From NCBI GenBank assembly GCA_014058105.1, contig JACGCM010002156.1, positions 310,001 to 374,000 of the forward strand: a DNA stretch of 64,000 nucleotides. Reading direction: 5' to 3'. The stretch comes from Kingdonia uniflora. Taxonomy: Eukaryota; Streptophyta; Magnoliopsida; Ranunculales; Circaeasteraceae. A program made the position numbers and the translations under genes. The notes below the pieces were generated by a model, which had not been told where the DNA came from, ran no database searches, and saw nothing but the letters and a program-made list of their open reading frames with translations. Shown piece by piece: positions 22,015 to 34,000 of the stretch (positions are counted from its first letter, which is position 1; each line of letters starts with the position of its first letter).

Positions 22015-23727
22015 ATGTTTTTGACTTTCAAGAAATCATCTCCAGAGTCTAGCAAGATTGAGGGCTGGAAAGCAAAAAATCTCTCATAAGTTGGTCGCCT
22101 CACTCTTATTAAACCTGTTAACTCAGCAATTCCATCTTTTTAGATGGTGGTTTTCCCCTTTCCCCAGAAAATTTGCAACAAGCTCGACTCCATGAACGCC
22201 AGATTCCTTTGGGGATCCAACAGCAATGGCAGGACGAAAAATCAACTCATTCAATGGAACAGAATCTGCCAGCAACTAAAATTCGGTGGGCTTGGAATTC
22301 GCAAAGCGACGCATCATAACCAAGCCATGCTGGCTAAACTCTTCTGGAGAATCATAAAAGAACCTGAAAAACCCTGGGTGCACAACCTGATTGCTAAGTA
22401 CACCCATAAAGCCTCCCCTATGCTGGAGCAGGCGCGCAACACGGATTCCTGGATTTGGAAAGGCATCATTAGAGCCAGGAACCGCATCTGGCCTGACCTA
22501 TGCTGGCACATTGGAAACGGAGAAAGTGTTTATTTATGGCTCGAACCTTGGATTTCGGGCATCAGATTCGGGAGACCGACGGGTCCTGCCCCGCTCTATC
22601 GCCCCATCACCAGAGTCGCTGACCTCATTAGGCCAAATAGTAGAACCTGGAATTCGGCCTTAATCCGCTCTATGTTCCATCAAGACATTGCTGATATCAT
22701 TACTTTCATCCCCCTCAGTCGCTATCCGGGCAAGATGTCCTCAGGTGGAAGCAGAAGCAAAATGGCATCCTCACGATTAAGTCCGTTCACAATTACTCGC
22801 TCAGAGAGCTTGATGAACATCATTGTTACAACCCTGCTAATAATGATAACTTTGTTTGGGAGAACATTTGGAAGATGAAAGTGTCGGTTAGAATCCAACT
22901 CTTTCTCTGGAAAGCCATTCAGGAAGGTCTACCGACTAAGTTGAACCTTTGGCATGGTTACAGTGACTGGGACACTATCTGCCCCAAGTGCAGTACTGAG
23001 ATCGAATCTACTGCGCATGCGATCTTCTTCTGCAAGACCGCCCAAGAGGTTTGGAGGAAATCGTATTTGGCCCTCGATTTCGGTAATTGGACTTACTTAG
23101 ATTCTATGAGTAAGATCATTCAGAGATGCTATATCCTAAAGGGGGGGCACTAGCGGTCTGCCCCATTTTTGTAGCACCATGAGCACTATTATGTTCGTTA
23201 TCTTGGACAGCAGGAACGAACTGATTTTTGAGAACAAGTACTCTAATCCGGAGGAGGTCCTTATGAGAGCGACACTTTACAACACCCCCTTGTCTAGGGT
23301 TGAGCCTCCCACGCTGACTAAACGGGTTGCTAACACTATAGCAAGAGAGGGATGGCACACCATCAACGTGGACGCCGCCTGGAAAAAATCTGGGATCTCT
23401 GGGAGTACTGGCTTTATTATTAAATCTTATGATGATTCAATTGTTTCTGCAGGACATGACACCACGAGAGCGGCGGACCCAGAAGAGGCAGAGGCCATCG
23501 CAGCGATCAGGGGGATGGAGGCAGCGCTTAGTCTGGGGCTTGACAGGATTATTCTTCTGACTGACTGCCAGCGCCTGGTTCGTGCTTTCCGTGATCATTC
23601 AGAGGGCATCTCCTGGGGTGCGCTCACTTGGGCCTCTGATATGTACACCTTAGCAACAAGATTTCAGACCTTTATTTTTGAGTTTGTTAATCGTTCATGT
23701 AATATTGAAGCACATTTACATTCAGCA
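22015..23727 (+). mobile_element. 5'-truncated LINE: RT C-terminus, zf-RVT and RNase H-like domain, broken
   Basis: The fragment starts in the RT thumb region (GWKAKNLS, then GRLTLIKPVNSAIPS with stops), continues in one frame at 22144-22730 (NARFLWGS, WNRICQQLKFGGLGIRKATH), shifts frame near 22730 and gives the zinc-binding RT domain (WKMKVSVRIQLFLWKA, CPKCSTEIESTAHAIFFC) to 23150. After more stops it ends with an RVT_3-type RNase H (WHTINVDAAWKKSGISGS, then ILLTDCQRLVRAF). Endonuclease and most of the RT are missing, as expected from 5' truncation in target-primed retrotransposition. No poly-A tail or target duplication was recognised. Confidence 0.85.
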
Positions 23728-23767
23728 TAAGTTGTATATCTATTACTAGGGGAGAGAAACAGAGAGA

Positions 23768-24050
23768 GATCCAACCTGTTGTAAGCCACTAATGAACTCG
23801 TGTGCATTTGCTAACTCTGATGCAGCTAAAATTTCTGCTTCTGTAGCTGGCTCTTCCTTTCCATAAGCTATGTTGACTCGAATTGGATCGTTAAACAATA
23901 CAGGCTCTTGGCTCACAAGACCCATTTGCTACCTCAACCACCTCCCACCTCAACTAATACTTCTGAATATTAACCCCATCAAGAGTACTATAACATGCCT
24001 CAGGGTCATAAAATCTTTGCAACAATGATATCACTGTCGATTTGCCGCTC
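23768..24050 (-). pseudogene. ABC transporter B-family (P-glycoprotein) fragment
   Basis: Minus strand from 24050: SGKSTVISLLQRFYDPEACY (end of the Walker A motif onward), STLDGVNIQKY, then after a stop the region that in ABCB proteins runs to the Q loop (matches to [11 protein letters not shown] in shifted frames), and finally EFISGLQQ near 23785. Only about 95 codons of one nucleotide-binding domain remain, with stops and frameshifts. The sequence upstream of SGKST is unrelated, so it is a gene scrap, perhaps moved by a transposon or left from a deleted gene. Confidence 0.75.
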
Positions 24051-24055
24051 ACCTC

Positions 24056-25227
24056 AAACAATACAGCCCGGCTCGAGGTCAGCACTACAGTGCCCAGAGC
24101 ACAGCGGAATATGAGACCGTGCGGCGTGCATGCACATACCTTATTCGCTGGGCACGACAGCGCCAATGGAATATACTCAGATACTAGAGCGACATCCAAA
24201 TAATCCTGGATACTCGTGAGGGGTTGTTGAATATATATTCAAAATAGGCGGCAACGCTGAAAGTTACATCAATAATCCCTACAACATAATCTCTCGCGAC
24301 TAGGCACGAGGTACGGATAGCATACCTGCCCTCTAGCGGATAAGGATAGCTCAATATGTCAGGTTTTAGATATATGATATATATATAAAGAGGCGACGAG
24401 CCTGGACTAGTTACATAGTCTATTTATAAGGGCAGTGCGCCTCAATTGGCTCGTGGGGCATAGCAACTCCCTATTAAGCACTATCTGGAAAAGCAGCCTG
24501 CATTGCAAAGCAATATCTCCTAACCTTTCTTAGACCAAGGAGAACTCGCAATGTCTCCTACCCTTTCTTGGGCCAAGGAGAACTCATGAGTATCCCTTGT
24601 GGATAGCTCATGAGCCAAGATCCAAAATGACCGAGCTATAAAGCTTACTTTGTCATGGAAAGGTTTGGACCAACTTCCTCTTACTTAATATATAAAAAAT
24701 GGAGACAAAACATACTGGCACTACTTGCCCCCTTAACTAAATTTGTTTTCAACGAAACTTGGTATTTAGCTATATTAAGATATAATGATCAAGTTTTCTA
24801 ACATAACTAGTAAAAATCTCAATAAAGTAATTCTTGGTGTGATCTTCTCAACTACTTAATTGAAGTCTGAGAGCATTTCCAACATAAACCCCAGTAACAA
24901 GCAATATTCAACAAATTACAGTAAACCAAAAAGCATATAAACATAATTCACTACACAAGATATAAGAATACATAGCAAGTTAACAAAAAAAAATAGTATA
25001 TGAGTATGATACTATAAGAAAAAAGCAAGTCATACGCACATCTTATGCTCAAAACACAATGACAAATTGGATGCATTATCAGGTAAGCAATATAACAAAT
25101 TGGCTTGGTATTTCTCACAGTTGAGGGTTGCCTTTTTAAAAGGCCCTTTGCCTGCAAATAATAGACAACCTATGTGGAATCATGCATAGTTTTGCTTGAA
25201 TTTCTGGAAGTACCAATACAATAATGT
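24056..25227. other. Spacer with no recognised gene
   Basis: The part 24060-24400 is richer in GC than the surroundings but shows no protein similarity on either strand. The rest is AT-rich. No tRNA, terminal repeat or exon was recognised. Confidence 0.4.
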
Positions 25228-25350
25228 GTAGCATTCATACTAGAAGCATTACGGTTCATGAAAGAGACATTCATTACAGATATCAGCAGGCGGTTCCATA
25301 CTGGAAGCATTGTTATACGGTTCATGGAGACATTCATTACAGATATCAGC
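25228..25350. repeat. Two-copy tandem repeat of about 60 bp
   Basis: The words CATACTAGAAGCATTACGG and GACATTCATTACAGATATCA at 25237-25285 recur at about 25297-25350 as CATACTGGAAGCATTG and GACATTCATTACAGATATCA. A local duplication in non-coding DNA; no function is suggested. Confidence 0.7.
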
Positions 25351-25899
25351 ATACGGGTGTGGCTGTAATAGTGGATTAGATAAATATAACCAGTGACATA
25401 AGATCAGCAATGATGGTATTCTATATCAAGCACTCCGTCATCTTTGACATTTCCACAAACGTATATAAGGGGGAGTAGATGACCATTTATAGATTAGAAG
25501 ACAAGTACAAACCCTTTCTCACTGTTAAGGCAATCTTCCATTCTAAATGTTCACCCATGTTCATAAGTATTTTATATCTAGCAATCTGCCACCATCTAAA
25601 ACATTTCCACAAACACCTTTCAGCCTTTCAGGGGTTTCCTCGCTGCCAACCATAAATCTATCTTATAAAAACATCTAACACCAAGCCGGAGAAAATACTC
25701 AAAGAAATGAAACATCTATATTTGGTATTGGCTTCATTTCGTGGCTAAAATAGTGTCAACACTATCTCGTAGTTCTTCGGAGAGTGCACGTGGAACGACT
25801 AACACTGAACAGGTACGTTGGTTTTGTATATTTTTTCTCAAATACTCAATATCCTATTAGTGTTTGACAAAACTAAAACGAGTTGTGTTTTTTGTATAT
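25351..25899. other. Spacer with no recognised feature
   Basis: AT-rich and non-coding on both strands as far as can be seen. Confidence 0.4.
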
Positions 25900-26110
25900 G
25901 CAACAGTTCAGAACTGCGCGTCACTAAAAAATTAAACTTATGGCCACATGGTTATTTGTGATTGGCTCTGGTGCCGCACAGAACCGCACGGCTGGTATAA
26001 CTCATTCTGATTGCCCCACGTGGGCTACATTTTGGCCGTCCATTGCTGCCGTGCAGTTCTGAACTGCGTCAAGGTCGTCTGGCACTACTGTATAAAATTC
26101 AAGGTGGGTT
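25900..26110. repeat. MITE fragment with CAGTTCTGAACTGC near-palindromes
   Basis: Shows the same internal word as the MITE copies near 9.5 kb and 45.7 kb: CAGTTCAGAACTGCGCG (25904-25920), GCCGCACAGAACCGCACGG (25973-25991) and GCAGTTCTGAACTGCG (26052-26067). Terminal repeats were not located, so this is probably an internal or diverged copy. Confidence 0.55.
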
Positions 26111-26646
26111 ACTGTTGAGGCATTTTAGTTGGTTTCAAATGACCCTACTGATGCATATGCTCTAAGTAACTCAACAGTGATATCATGTAATATGACTGAA
26201 CTACTAAAATCATCAAGTTCTACAACTATCTTAATTTCCTCAACGTAGAACACTAGTTTCAGTACCATTGTGTAATTGCTTGCGTTTCTAATTACCCAAA
26301 ACTGCGAATGGTGTGACACTAACTCAAATTACCCTTCTCTTCACATAGAACACTCTTATGATTGAATAAAATTCTTATAATGACTCCACTATCAATCAAT
26401 ATATCCAGAAAATACCAACAACATTAGATAGCATTTCATAGTATGATCCTAAATTATCGACTAAATCAATCTCCACAAAGCAAATCTAAGCAGTTTTGAT
26501 TGAATTGAACTCAAGTTCCAAAGTATCAAAATCCAACTAAATAGAATACCATCACAACAAACTAACAAAATACTTGGAAAACACGAAACTAGTAAATAAT
26601 AAGCATTAAAGTCTGAAAGGCACAAACCAGATACCACGAAAACCTT
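26111..26646. other. Downstream region of RPS16
   Basis: AT-rich sequence holding the presumed 3' untranslated region of the minus-strand RPS16 gene next to 26646. Nothing else was recognised. Confidence 0.45.
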
Positions 26647-27093
26647 CTAACGATACGACTTCTGGAACCTCGCTCTCGCACCGCGACCTCCAAACTTCTT
26701 CGGCTCGCATCGCCTTGGATCAGCAACAAGCAGAGTCCTATCATACCTCATCAGAATGTCCTTGATCTCCTTCTTCGACTGCTCATCAACGTACTTCTGG
26801 TAATAAGCAACCAGAGCTTTCGCAATGCTTTGACGAATAGCGTAGATCTGAGAAACTTGACCACCACCACGAACCCTAATTCTCATGTCGACTTCAGCGA
26901 ATCTGTGACGACCCAAGAGAAGAACTGGTTCAAACGCCTTGTAACGAAGGATCTCTGGTTGGATCAATTCGATTGGGCAACCATTGATCTTGATCAGACC
27001 TCGGCCTCGTTTGCAGTAGGTGACGGCCACGGCTGTCTTCTTGCGTCCAAAGCATTGGACGGAGGAGACCGCTTCAGCTGCGGATTGATTCAT
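26647..27093 (-). CDS. RPS16: 40S ribosomal protein S16 (uS9)
   Basis: An uninterrupted 148 aa frame. The protein has the conserved body of eukaryotic S16: [19 protein letters not shown] at the start, [60 protein letters not shown], and the basic C-terminal tail [14 protein letters not shown] whose last residues reach the decoding centre in the 40S subunit. Length matches the family. The frame stays open to 27189, but the ATG at 27091-27093 was chosen because the conserved protein begins just after it and the upstream part is Ser/Asn-rich and unlike S16. Telo-box words lie just upstream. It is probably a housekeeping gene of the cytosolic ribosome. Confidence 0.95.
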   Translation of the reverse strand: MNQSAAEAVSSVQCFGRKKTAVAVTYCKRGRGLIKINGCPIELIQPEILRYKAFEPVLLLGRHRFAEVDMRIRVRGGGQVSQIYAIRQSIAKALVAYYQKYVDEQSKKEIKDILMRYDRTLLVADPRRCEPKKFGGRGARARFQKSYR

Positions 27094-27110
27094 GGCAGAT
27101 TTGAGAGCTT

Positions 27111-27180
27111 GAAACCCTAATTCTCTTAAACTAGAGCTCCAACTCGAGAGGTTAATGGAGGCGTTGGAGTTAGGGTTTGG
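27111..27180 (-). promoter_or_regulatory. Telo-box motifs upstream of RPS16
   Basis: AAACCCTAA at 27112-27120 and TTAGGGTTT at 27170-27178 stand 19 and about 77 bp upstream of the RPS16 start codon. Such telo-boxes are common near the start of plant ribosomal protein genes, where they help coordinate expression in dividing cells. The motifs are seen; their use here is inferred. Confidence 0.65.
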
Positions 27181-27259
27181 ATGTTTCAAATGAGTAAGCC
27201 GGATCGAATCAGTGCTAGGATCTTGTTTAATCGGATCGGATAGATGTCCTAGTTTATTA

Positions 27260-28025
27260 CCACAATAGCCCTGGGGGTGGGGTGGAGGGCAGCAAACGAC
27301 CTGTGCCCGTATTAAAAAAAATTAGGCACCTTGGAGAGTGGGAGAGATTAGGGGGAAAAAAAAAGAACAATGAAGAAGAAGAGATTGGAGATGGGGAGAT
27401 GAGATTTGAGAGATGAACGAAAGTCAGAGACGGACATATGATGAAAAAAAGACTAATACAATCCATTTAGTCTTTGACTACAGTGGTCAGTGAAGAGCGT
27501 TGTGGTGACAAATCCCCGTGGCTTTTGTTAGGGAGACGAATTAAGAGAGATAAAAAGAGTAGATGCTAAAATGCAGAAGATCGGACTTTATGAGGTTCTT
27601 ATTGTTGCAGGGTCACATAAGTTTTATTACACACGTCTTAGTTATTTTTAGCTTTGTGCGGAGTAAAACTACATTTGTGGCATTCAACAGGTCTTAAACC
27701 AATAACCATAAATGTGAGTTTGATTGTATATCACATGACTGGAGAAACAATACCATTAGACAGCAAACACACCGCATTATGCTTTTATTCATTTGAGCAT
27801 TTGCACCCAATATAGATGTAAAACTCGTAGCAACAACTGTACATTGTAATATTGTATTGGAGATTTACAGAGCTGTGTATAAAACATACATGAGAAGGAA
27901 ACCATATACAGTAGTTCTTATTTACAAAGAAACTAAGTTTAGCTGGAAACTGTCTCTGTAATTGTGGAGAAGAAAGGGAAGTATTATATACAAGCAAGAC
28001 CAAGCACGCCCAACACATGGGGGAT
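27260..28025. other. Spacer between RPS16 and the F-box gene
   Basis: Contains the RPS16 promoter side and, near 27780-28025, the presumed 3' untranslated region of the F-box/LRR gene. No coding exon was recognised in it. Confidence 0.45.
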
Positions 28026-31000
28026 TTAATGGACATGATATAGAGCAACCGGTCCAACATTTTGACGCACCCCTTCAGGTTTTATCCGAAGAGCAGGACT
28101 GATAGCAAGCAAGCTAATGAAGCATTCCACTGAAACTCTCATACCCCACACGTTTATAGATTCAAGTTTACGACATTTATTTACAATTGCGACAAGCCCA
28201 CCCTCTGTTACATGACGACAACCCCACAAAACAATTGCCTGTAGAAATCATAACAGCTCTTGATCAACAAATTATGAAATTCTAACAATAATATAAGTAA
28301 CATTTGCAATATATTGGCATTATTATCATATCTCATAATTCCAAATATTACCTTCAATTGAGGGCAGCTGTTTGCAATGGCAGATAAAGATTCGTCAGTG
28401 ATAAATGTTCCACCAACATTCACGTGTTGAAGAGAACTGGCTCTGGAAACCTGCCACACAAAATTTATGAACAAAAAATAGAGACAAAGCTTAACCTGTT
28501 TTTTTTTTTTTCTTTCTTTTTCAAAGCTTAACCTGTTCAAAGACCAAGATATGCAAGTTCCTTAAAAGTAATGCTACGAAGTAGTAGCTCATTACACTTC
28601 ATAAGGTACTTTGAAGACTCTTCTTGAGATAGAATGTAATAATTGTTTCATACCAGTTGGACTACGCCTTGGTCTGTGATTCCAGCCATACCCCATAGTG
28701 ATATTGATGTCAGGCTAGGGACACACTTCGCTAAAGAAATCTTGTACAGTCCATCATCAGTTATTTGGCAACCCCAACAGCTCCTTGAACTAAAAAGAAA
28801 CAGAAGCAAATTGGTAAGAGCCAATGCATTTACTGAAATAGTGAAAGTTACAGGTCCATATTATCCATATATAAGCGATGGAAGAAACACATCTAACTTT
28901 TATCCTCAAAATTCCATGCAGAACTAATTCCTGTAATAAATTGATATCAAAAATAGGCTCCTGACCAAACTTCTGAGAATAAATCACCAATAACTACATT
29001 ATTAGATGTACACTATCTGAAGAAGAAAAAAATGAAACTGGGTTCACTAGATATCCCGCGCGTGAACTATCTAAACCTGTTTTTGCTTATGCAATCTAAC
29101 AGAGTATTTCTATTAGTTAACTAGCAGCAGAACCTAGAACTTTCCCTTCCACCACCCACAGTTGTCCTCATCATTAGTGCCCCAAAACTATCTTTACTAA
29201 GTTTTTTTTTACCACCATCACCACTTTATTATCATAGCACTGGAAGTCCGATTAATAACCAAAACATCGACCAATTTGAACCATTTTGAAATGCACAAGA
29301 CGAAAAAAGATATATGATTCAAGCTATTATCTAAATTATATTTGAGGTGGCGTTCAGGGGCGAAGCTAGGGGGACCAGTGGGGTCGTTGATTTGCCATAA
29401 ATCACTTACCAGATAGCTAAAAATGATACATATATTACCCCACTCAGCTCTAATCATATAATTGCTATTGGTCCAGTGGACAAGTATGTTGGTTTTGACT
29501 ACCTAAACAAGGGTTCAAGTCCCCATAGCCTCATTTTTAGATGAGGACTCTCATTTAAGACTTTTTTAAAATACCCTAATATGCTTCATAATATTTTTTC
29601 TCAGGGGCGATGCCCCCGAACCCCCTCATTTTGTTTTTTGACCCTAGTAGACTCAAGTCCTGGCTTCGCCCCTGGTGGTCTTCACTGAAATGACTATATG
29701 TAAGTCTGAAGATAAAGAGAAAAAGATACAAAAACAAATATAAGTAAGGGTAGTTTGCGAATAATCATTCGAACGAAAAACGCTCTGTTTGTTTTCTTTT
29801 AAGTTCGTTATGAAGGGGATTTATTCCAAAACGATGATTTATCTCGTGATGCGTACTTCGGTGATGACCTAATAAAAAGTCTATAAATATAGAGTGTGTT
29901 ACACATGTATTCAGAAATGAAACGAAAATGAACGAAAAGGAAATGAAAAACCGAAGATCGAGGCTTGCAGTCACTGCAATTTCCTTAAGACAGATTTCAC
30001 CCTGCGGTGCTTCACAGATAATGGCGCCTGTCTCCCAAGATACAACGATCGAATTGTACAAACTTGAAGCACTCAAGTCGATACGCCTGTCGAACGATCT
30101 GTGATTTTACTCTCAAGAAGGAAGCAATGAAAAAGGAAATGAGACTTGGGTAATTTTTTGTGTGTTCAAACACATCAAGAAAACAACTATTTATAAAGGA
30201 GAAGGTGACTTTTAGAAGCACCTGTCAACCTGTTGACAGGGTTGTGCCCCAAGAAACACCTCTATGAGTTGTAACTCTTGGAGAGAAAAAACCAACTCCT
30301 GAATAAACACCCAAAAAAGACTAAGTGTAAACTAGAAATCCCCATGAGTCCATAGCCAAAAGCTGAATCATAGACTTATAAATAGTCCAGGTGGGTCATG
30401 GGTCGGGTCGTGCATGCAAGCCCATGAGCGTCTCCATATAGCAAGCCTTCACACACGCGTAAGGGGACAACCTACTTACACATGCTACACATGATAGTAG
30501 TGTGCAACCCATTATAAAGTGAAATTTCTCTTTTCATTTATCCAATGTGGGACTAAAAATAATCTAGGGTTTTGCTCTGGAGAGATTTCTTGGGTTTTCT
30601 TTCTAGGGTTTCTTGTTGGGGATTATCTGTAAGGGTAAAGGTGAGGCTGAGTGATCTCTGTAACTTCTTGTAACCCTAAGTGATAATATATTCGTCGTGC
30701 TTCTCGGGGGTGGTTTTGATCCTTTTTCGGTTTCTACCTAATTTAAACCTTGTGTATGTGTTTAATTGCTTTGGATTGAATTCTCCGTGGTTAGAATTAG
30801 ATCTTAAGTTCTCGCTCAATCATATAGTGCTTCCGCGTTGCGATTTGCCCCCTCGGTTTCCTAACAATTGGTATCAGAGCGAGGTTTGGGGCAAGTAGAT
30901 AAGCAAGAGAGAAAGATCTAAGTACTCTAATGCGATCAAGTTTGATGTGGAAAAGTTTAATGGGAAGATCAATTTTGGATTGTGGCAAATACAAGTCCAA

Positions 31001-34000
31001 GATATCTTGATTCAAGGCGGGTTACACAAGGCACTGAAAGGGAAGCCTATACCTAAAACTCCGGTTGAAGGTATAACGGCCCAGAAAGCAAACGACGATG
31101 AAGAAAAAGACTGGGAAGATCTGAATTTAAAGGTTGCGAGAGGAATACGCATTTGTCTCGTTAAAAACGTTTTGGCAAATGTAGTTGAAGAGAAGACCGC
31201 AAAGGGTCTTTGGGAAAAACTTGAAAGTTTGTACCAAACGAAGAGTCTTTCGAATCGCTTATATCTCAAAGAACGGCTTCATACGCTTCGGATGGATAAA
31301 GGTACAAGCGTTGGTGATCACCTAGGTTCTTTGAAAGGGATTGTTTCGGAATTGGAATCGATCGGAGTTAAAGTTGAGGATGAAGATAAGGCGCTTCAAC
31401 TCATATGGTCTCTTACTTCTACCTTCAAGCATCTTCAACCTACGTTGATGTATGGGAATTAAACTTTGAGTTTTGAGGAGGTTACAAGTACGCTTCTTTC
31501 CGAGGAGAGAAGGCTTAAAGGTAGTGAATCCTTTGTGGAAAACTCAGCGATGGTGGTTAGTGGGAAGAGAAGCTTTAATTAAGTTCAGAAAAGGAACTTG
31601 TTGGGGCTGTGGTCAATTGGGTCATTATAGATCGGATTGCAAAGCTGAGAAAGGTAAATGAGCAAGTTTGGCAAGGGGCTTCGAAAGTGACACTAACAAA
31701 CTGGCAACGGTTACTGGTAACGATAGTGACGAGGCGCTCCTCGTGGTGGCCGCTTATGGTTCTCGCCACGATAAAGGATGGGTGTTTGATAGTGGGGCTA
31801 CAATACATGTATGCGCACACAAGGCATGGTTCGGCAAATATGTAAGGTGTGAGGGTAGCAAGTTTGAGTCGACGAGCGATAGCTTTCGAAGGTCGATTTC
31901 GGGAGTGGGTAATATTCGCGTGAGGATGTTCGATGGACACATCGTAGTTCTTCATGATGTTTGACATGTGCCTAGTATGACTCATAATCTAATTTCACTT
32001 TTCAAATTAGATAATGAGGGTTACAATTACTCCGGGGAAGGTGGAGTTATGAAAGTTTATTGAAAGTCTTTTTTGATCATGAAGGGAGTTCTAAGCGGGA
32101 ACTTGTATGCATTAGTTGGTAAATCAGTAGGTCGAGATGTGAAGGTTGCATGTACCGATAGAGCTATGGAGATTTCTCGAAAAGAGAATTTAGTTTAAGG
32201 TGGAGCAATGGCACAGTCTACAAAAATGATCAGAAAGTGGGTTCCGATTGGTCGGTCTAGAAAAAGCCTAGACTCGGGTAATTCTCTTAATTGAGAAGTT
32301 GCCCATAGGGTCAACGCGACAAGGATACACGACGAATGCAGTAGAAGAAATGGTTTTTTCGCCGAGGTAGAGATTGTTAGGTTACGGCTCAAAAACAGGG
32401 GAAATCGTTCGAACTAGTCACTAAGTCGTTCGAACGAAAAAGTTTGCGTTGAAGTCGTTCGAACGAGCCTTAGGTCGTTCGAACGAAAAACGCTCTGTTT
32501 GTTTTCCTTTAAGTTCGTTCTGAAGGGGATTTATTCCAAAGCGATGGTTTATCTCGTGATGCGTACTTCGGTGATGACCTAATAGAAAGTCTATAAATAT
32601 AGAGTGTATGTTAAAGCCTATGTATAGCGAGAAAGAGTTAGAGAGAGAAAATAGAGAAATCTAGGGTTTTACTTTGGAGAGATTTCTTGGATTTTCTTTC
32701 TAGGGTTTCTTGCTGAGGATTATATGTAAGGGTAGAGGTAAGATTGAGTGATCTCTGTAACTTCTTGTAACCCTAAGTGATAATATATTTGTCATGCTTG
32801 TCGAGGGTGGTTTTGATCCTTTTGAGTTTCCCCCTAATTTAAACCTTTTGTGTATGTGTTTAATTGCTTTGGATTGAATTCTCCGTGGTTAGAATTGGAT
32901 CTTAAGTTCTTGCTCAATCGTATTGTGCTTCCGCGTTGCGATTTGCCCCCTCGGTTTCCTAACAGATAAGGACAAGTTTGTCCTTGGAGGTGTCTGAAAC
33001 TAAAGGGGGTACCAAAACCACTTTACTTCATTAACAAAATGTATATAGCTATGGTAACGTGTTAAAATGTAAGGAAAGTATATCAAAGGACAGCAGGTCG
33101 GTTTTGCCAATCACCCCACCGCTCTATCACAGCTAGTTACAGTTGAAAAGTTGTTGTTTTCGCCAAGATCTGGCTACAATACCGCTGAGGTATCCAGTAC
33201 GTTCCTGGCCTTAATAGATGGCTGGCCAAAAACAATAAATAAGACAACTCGATAATAAATCAAAAATCAATGAAATTGCTAAATGTAAATGTTGCAGTAT
33301 AGTCAATTTCATCTAACAATATATTAGTTCCGAGGCTCTCTAGTGGTTGAATTGATGCTATCTTAAGATAAACTATATTATCGAAAACCTCCCATTTCCA
33401 GTGGAGTATATCAACGTAAAACTCCACCCAATCTCTGAAGGTCAATAAGTTTTTGGAGGAAAATCATAAATGACTCAAACCAGTATATAGGGACTCTGGT
33501 TTGTTATTCGCGTTTAATGTTTATATTTTTTACCTTGTTTACGTTCCTAAGAATCGTAATTCAACAAGTTTCCTAAACTCCTGAGCCTAAATTCTTAACT
33601 ACCCAAAAAATATTTCTCATAAATTCATATAATTCATTAAAAGGAATCAATTTTATTAAAAATAGAGAAAAACTAGTCAACCCACCACATGTAAGAGATG
33701 AAGAAATTGGGAATCTTTCATTATTCATGATTCTTACAATCCTAATTAGTCTAATTTTCTGAACTCCTAAGCAAAATTTCCCATGCACCCACAAAATATT
33801 TCTAACAAATTCACATAATCCACTAAAAAGAATTGATTTTTATCACAAACAAAGAAACCCCACAAGTAAAAGAGATCATAAAACTTACATATCAAGCTCT
33901 TTGAGATTATAAGCGTAACGAACAATCCTAGCTGTTGAATCATCTCCCATCTTCAAACCAGCAAAGCTCAATCTCTCTCTTCTTGCCAGAGATTGTTTCA

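Larger units (their letters stand above)
29765..32964 (+). mobile_element. Internally deleted Copia retrotransposon in intron 2 of the F-box gene
   Basis: Inserted antisense to the host gene. The 3' LTR is complete (32375-32964, TGTTAG to CTAACA). The 5' LTR lacks its first part and is interrupted by another LTR. The internal region keeps gag, a zinc knuckle, protease and a short pre-integrase piece, then jumps to the 3' LTR without integrase, RT or RNase H. The element cannot move on its own. Confidence 0.85.

Noticed and set aside
27094..27189. 32-residue N-terminal extension of RPS16
   Set aside because: The frame stays open, but S16 proteins begin at about MNQSAAEAV and the extension is Ser/Asn-rich leader sequence containing a telo-box.
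29461..29560. tRNA-like or SINE-like sequence with GGTTCAAGTCC
   Set aside because: It lies wholly inside a segment with clear hAT ends and 8 bp flanks; no full tRNA cloverleaf can be drawn.
31473..31661. Separate small zinc-knuckle gene
   Set aside because: The CWGCGQLGHYRSDC knuckle is the C-terminal end of the Copia gag after a frameshift, between gag core and protease.
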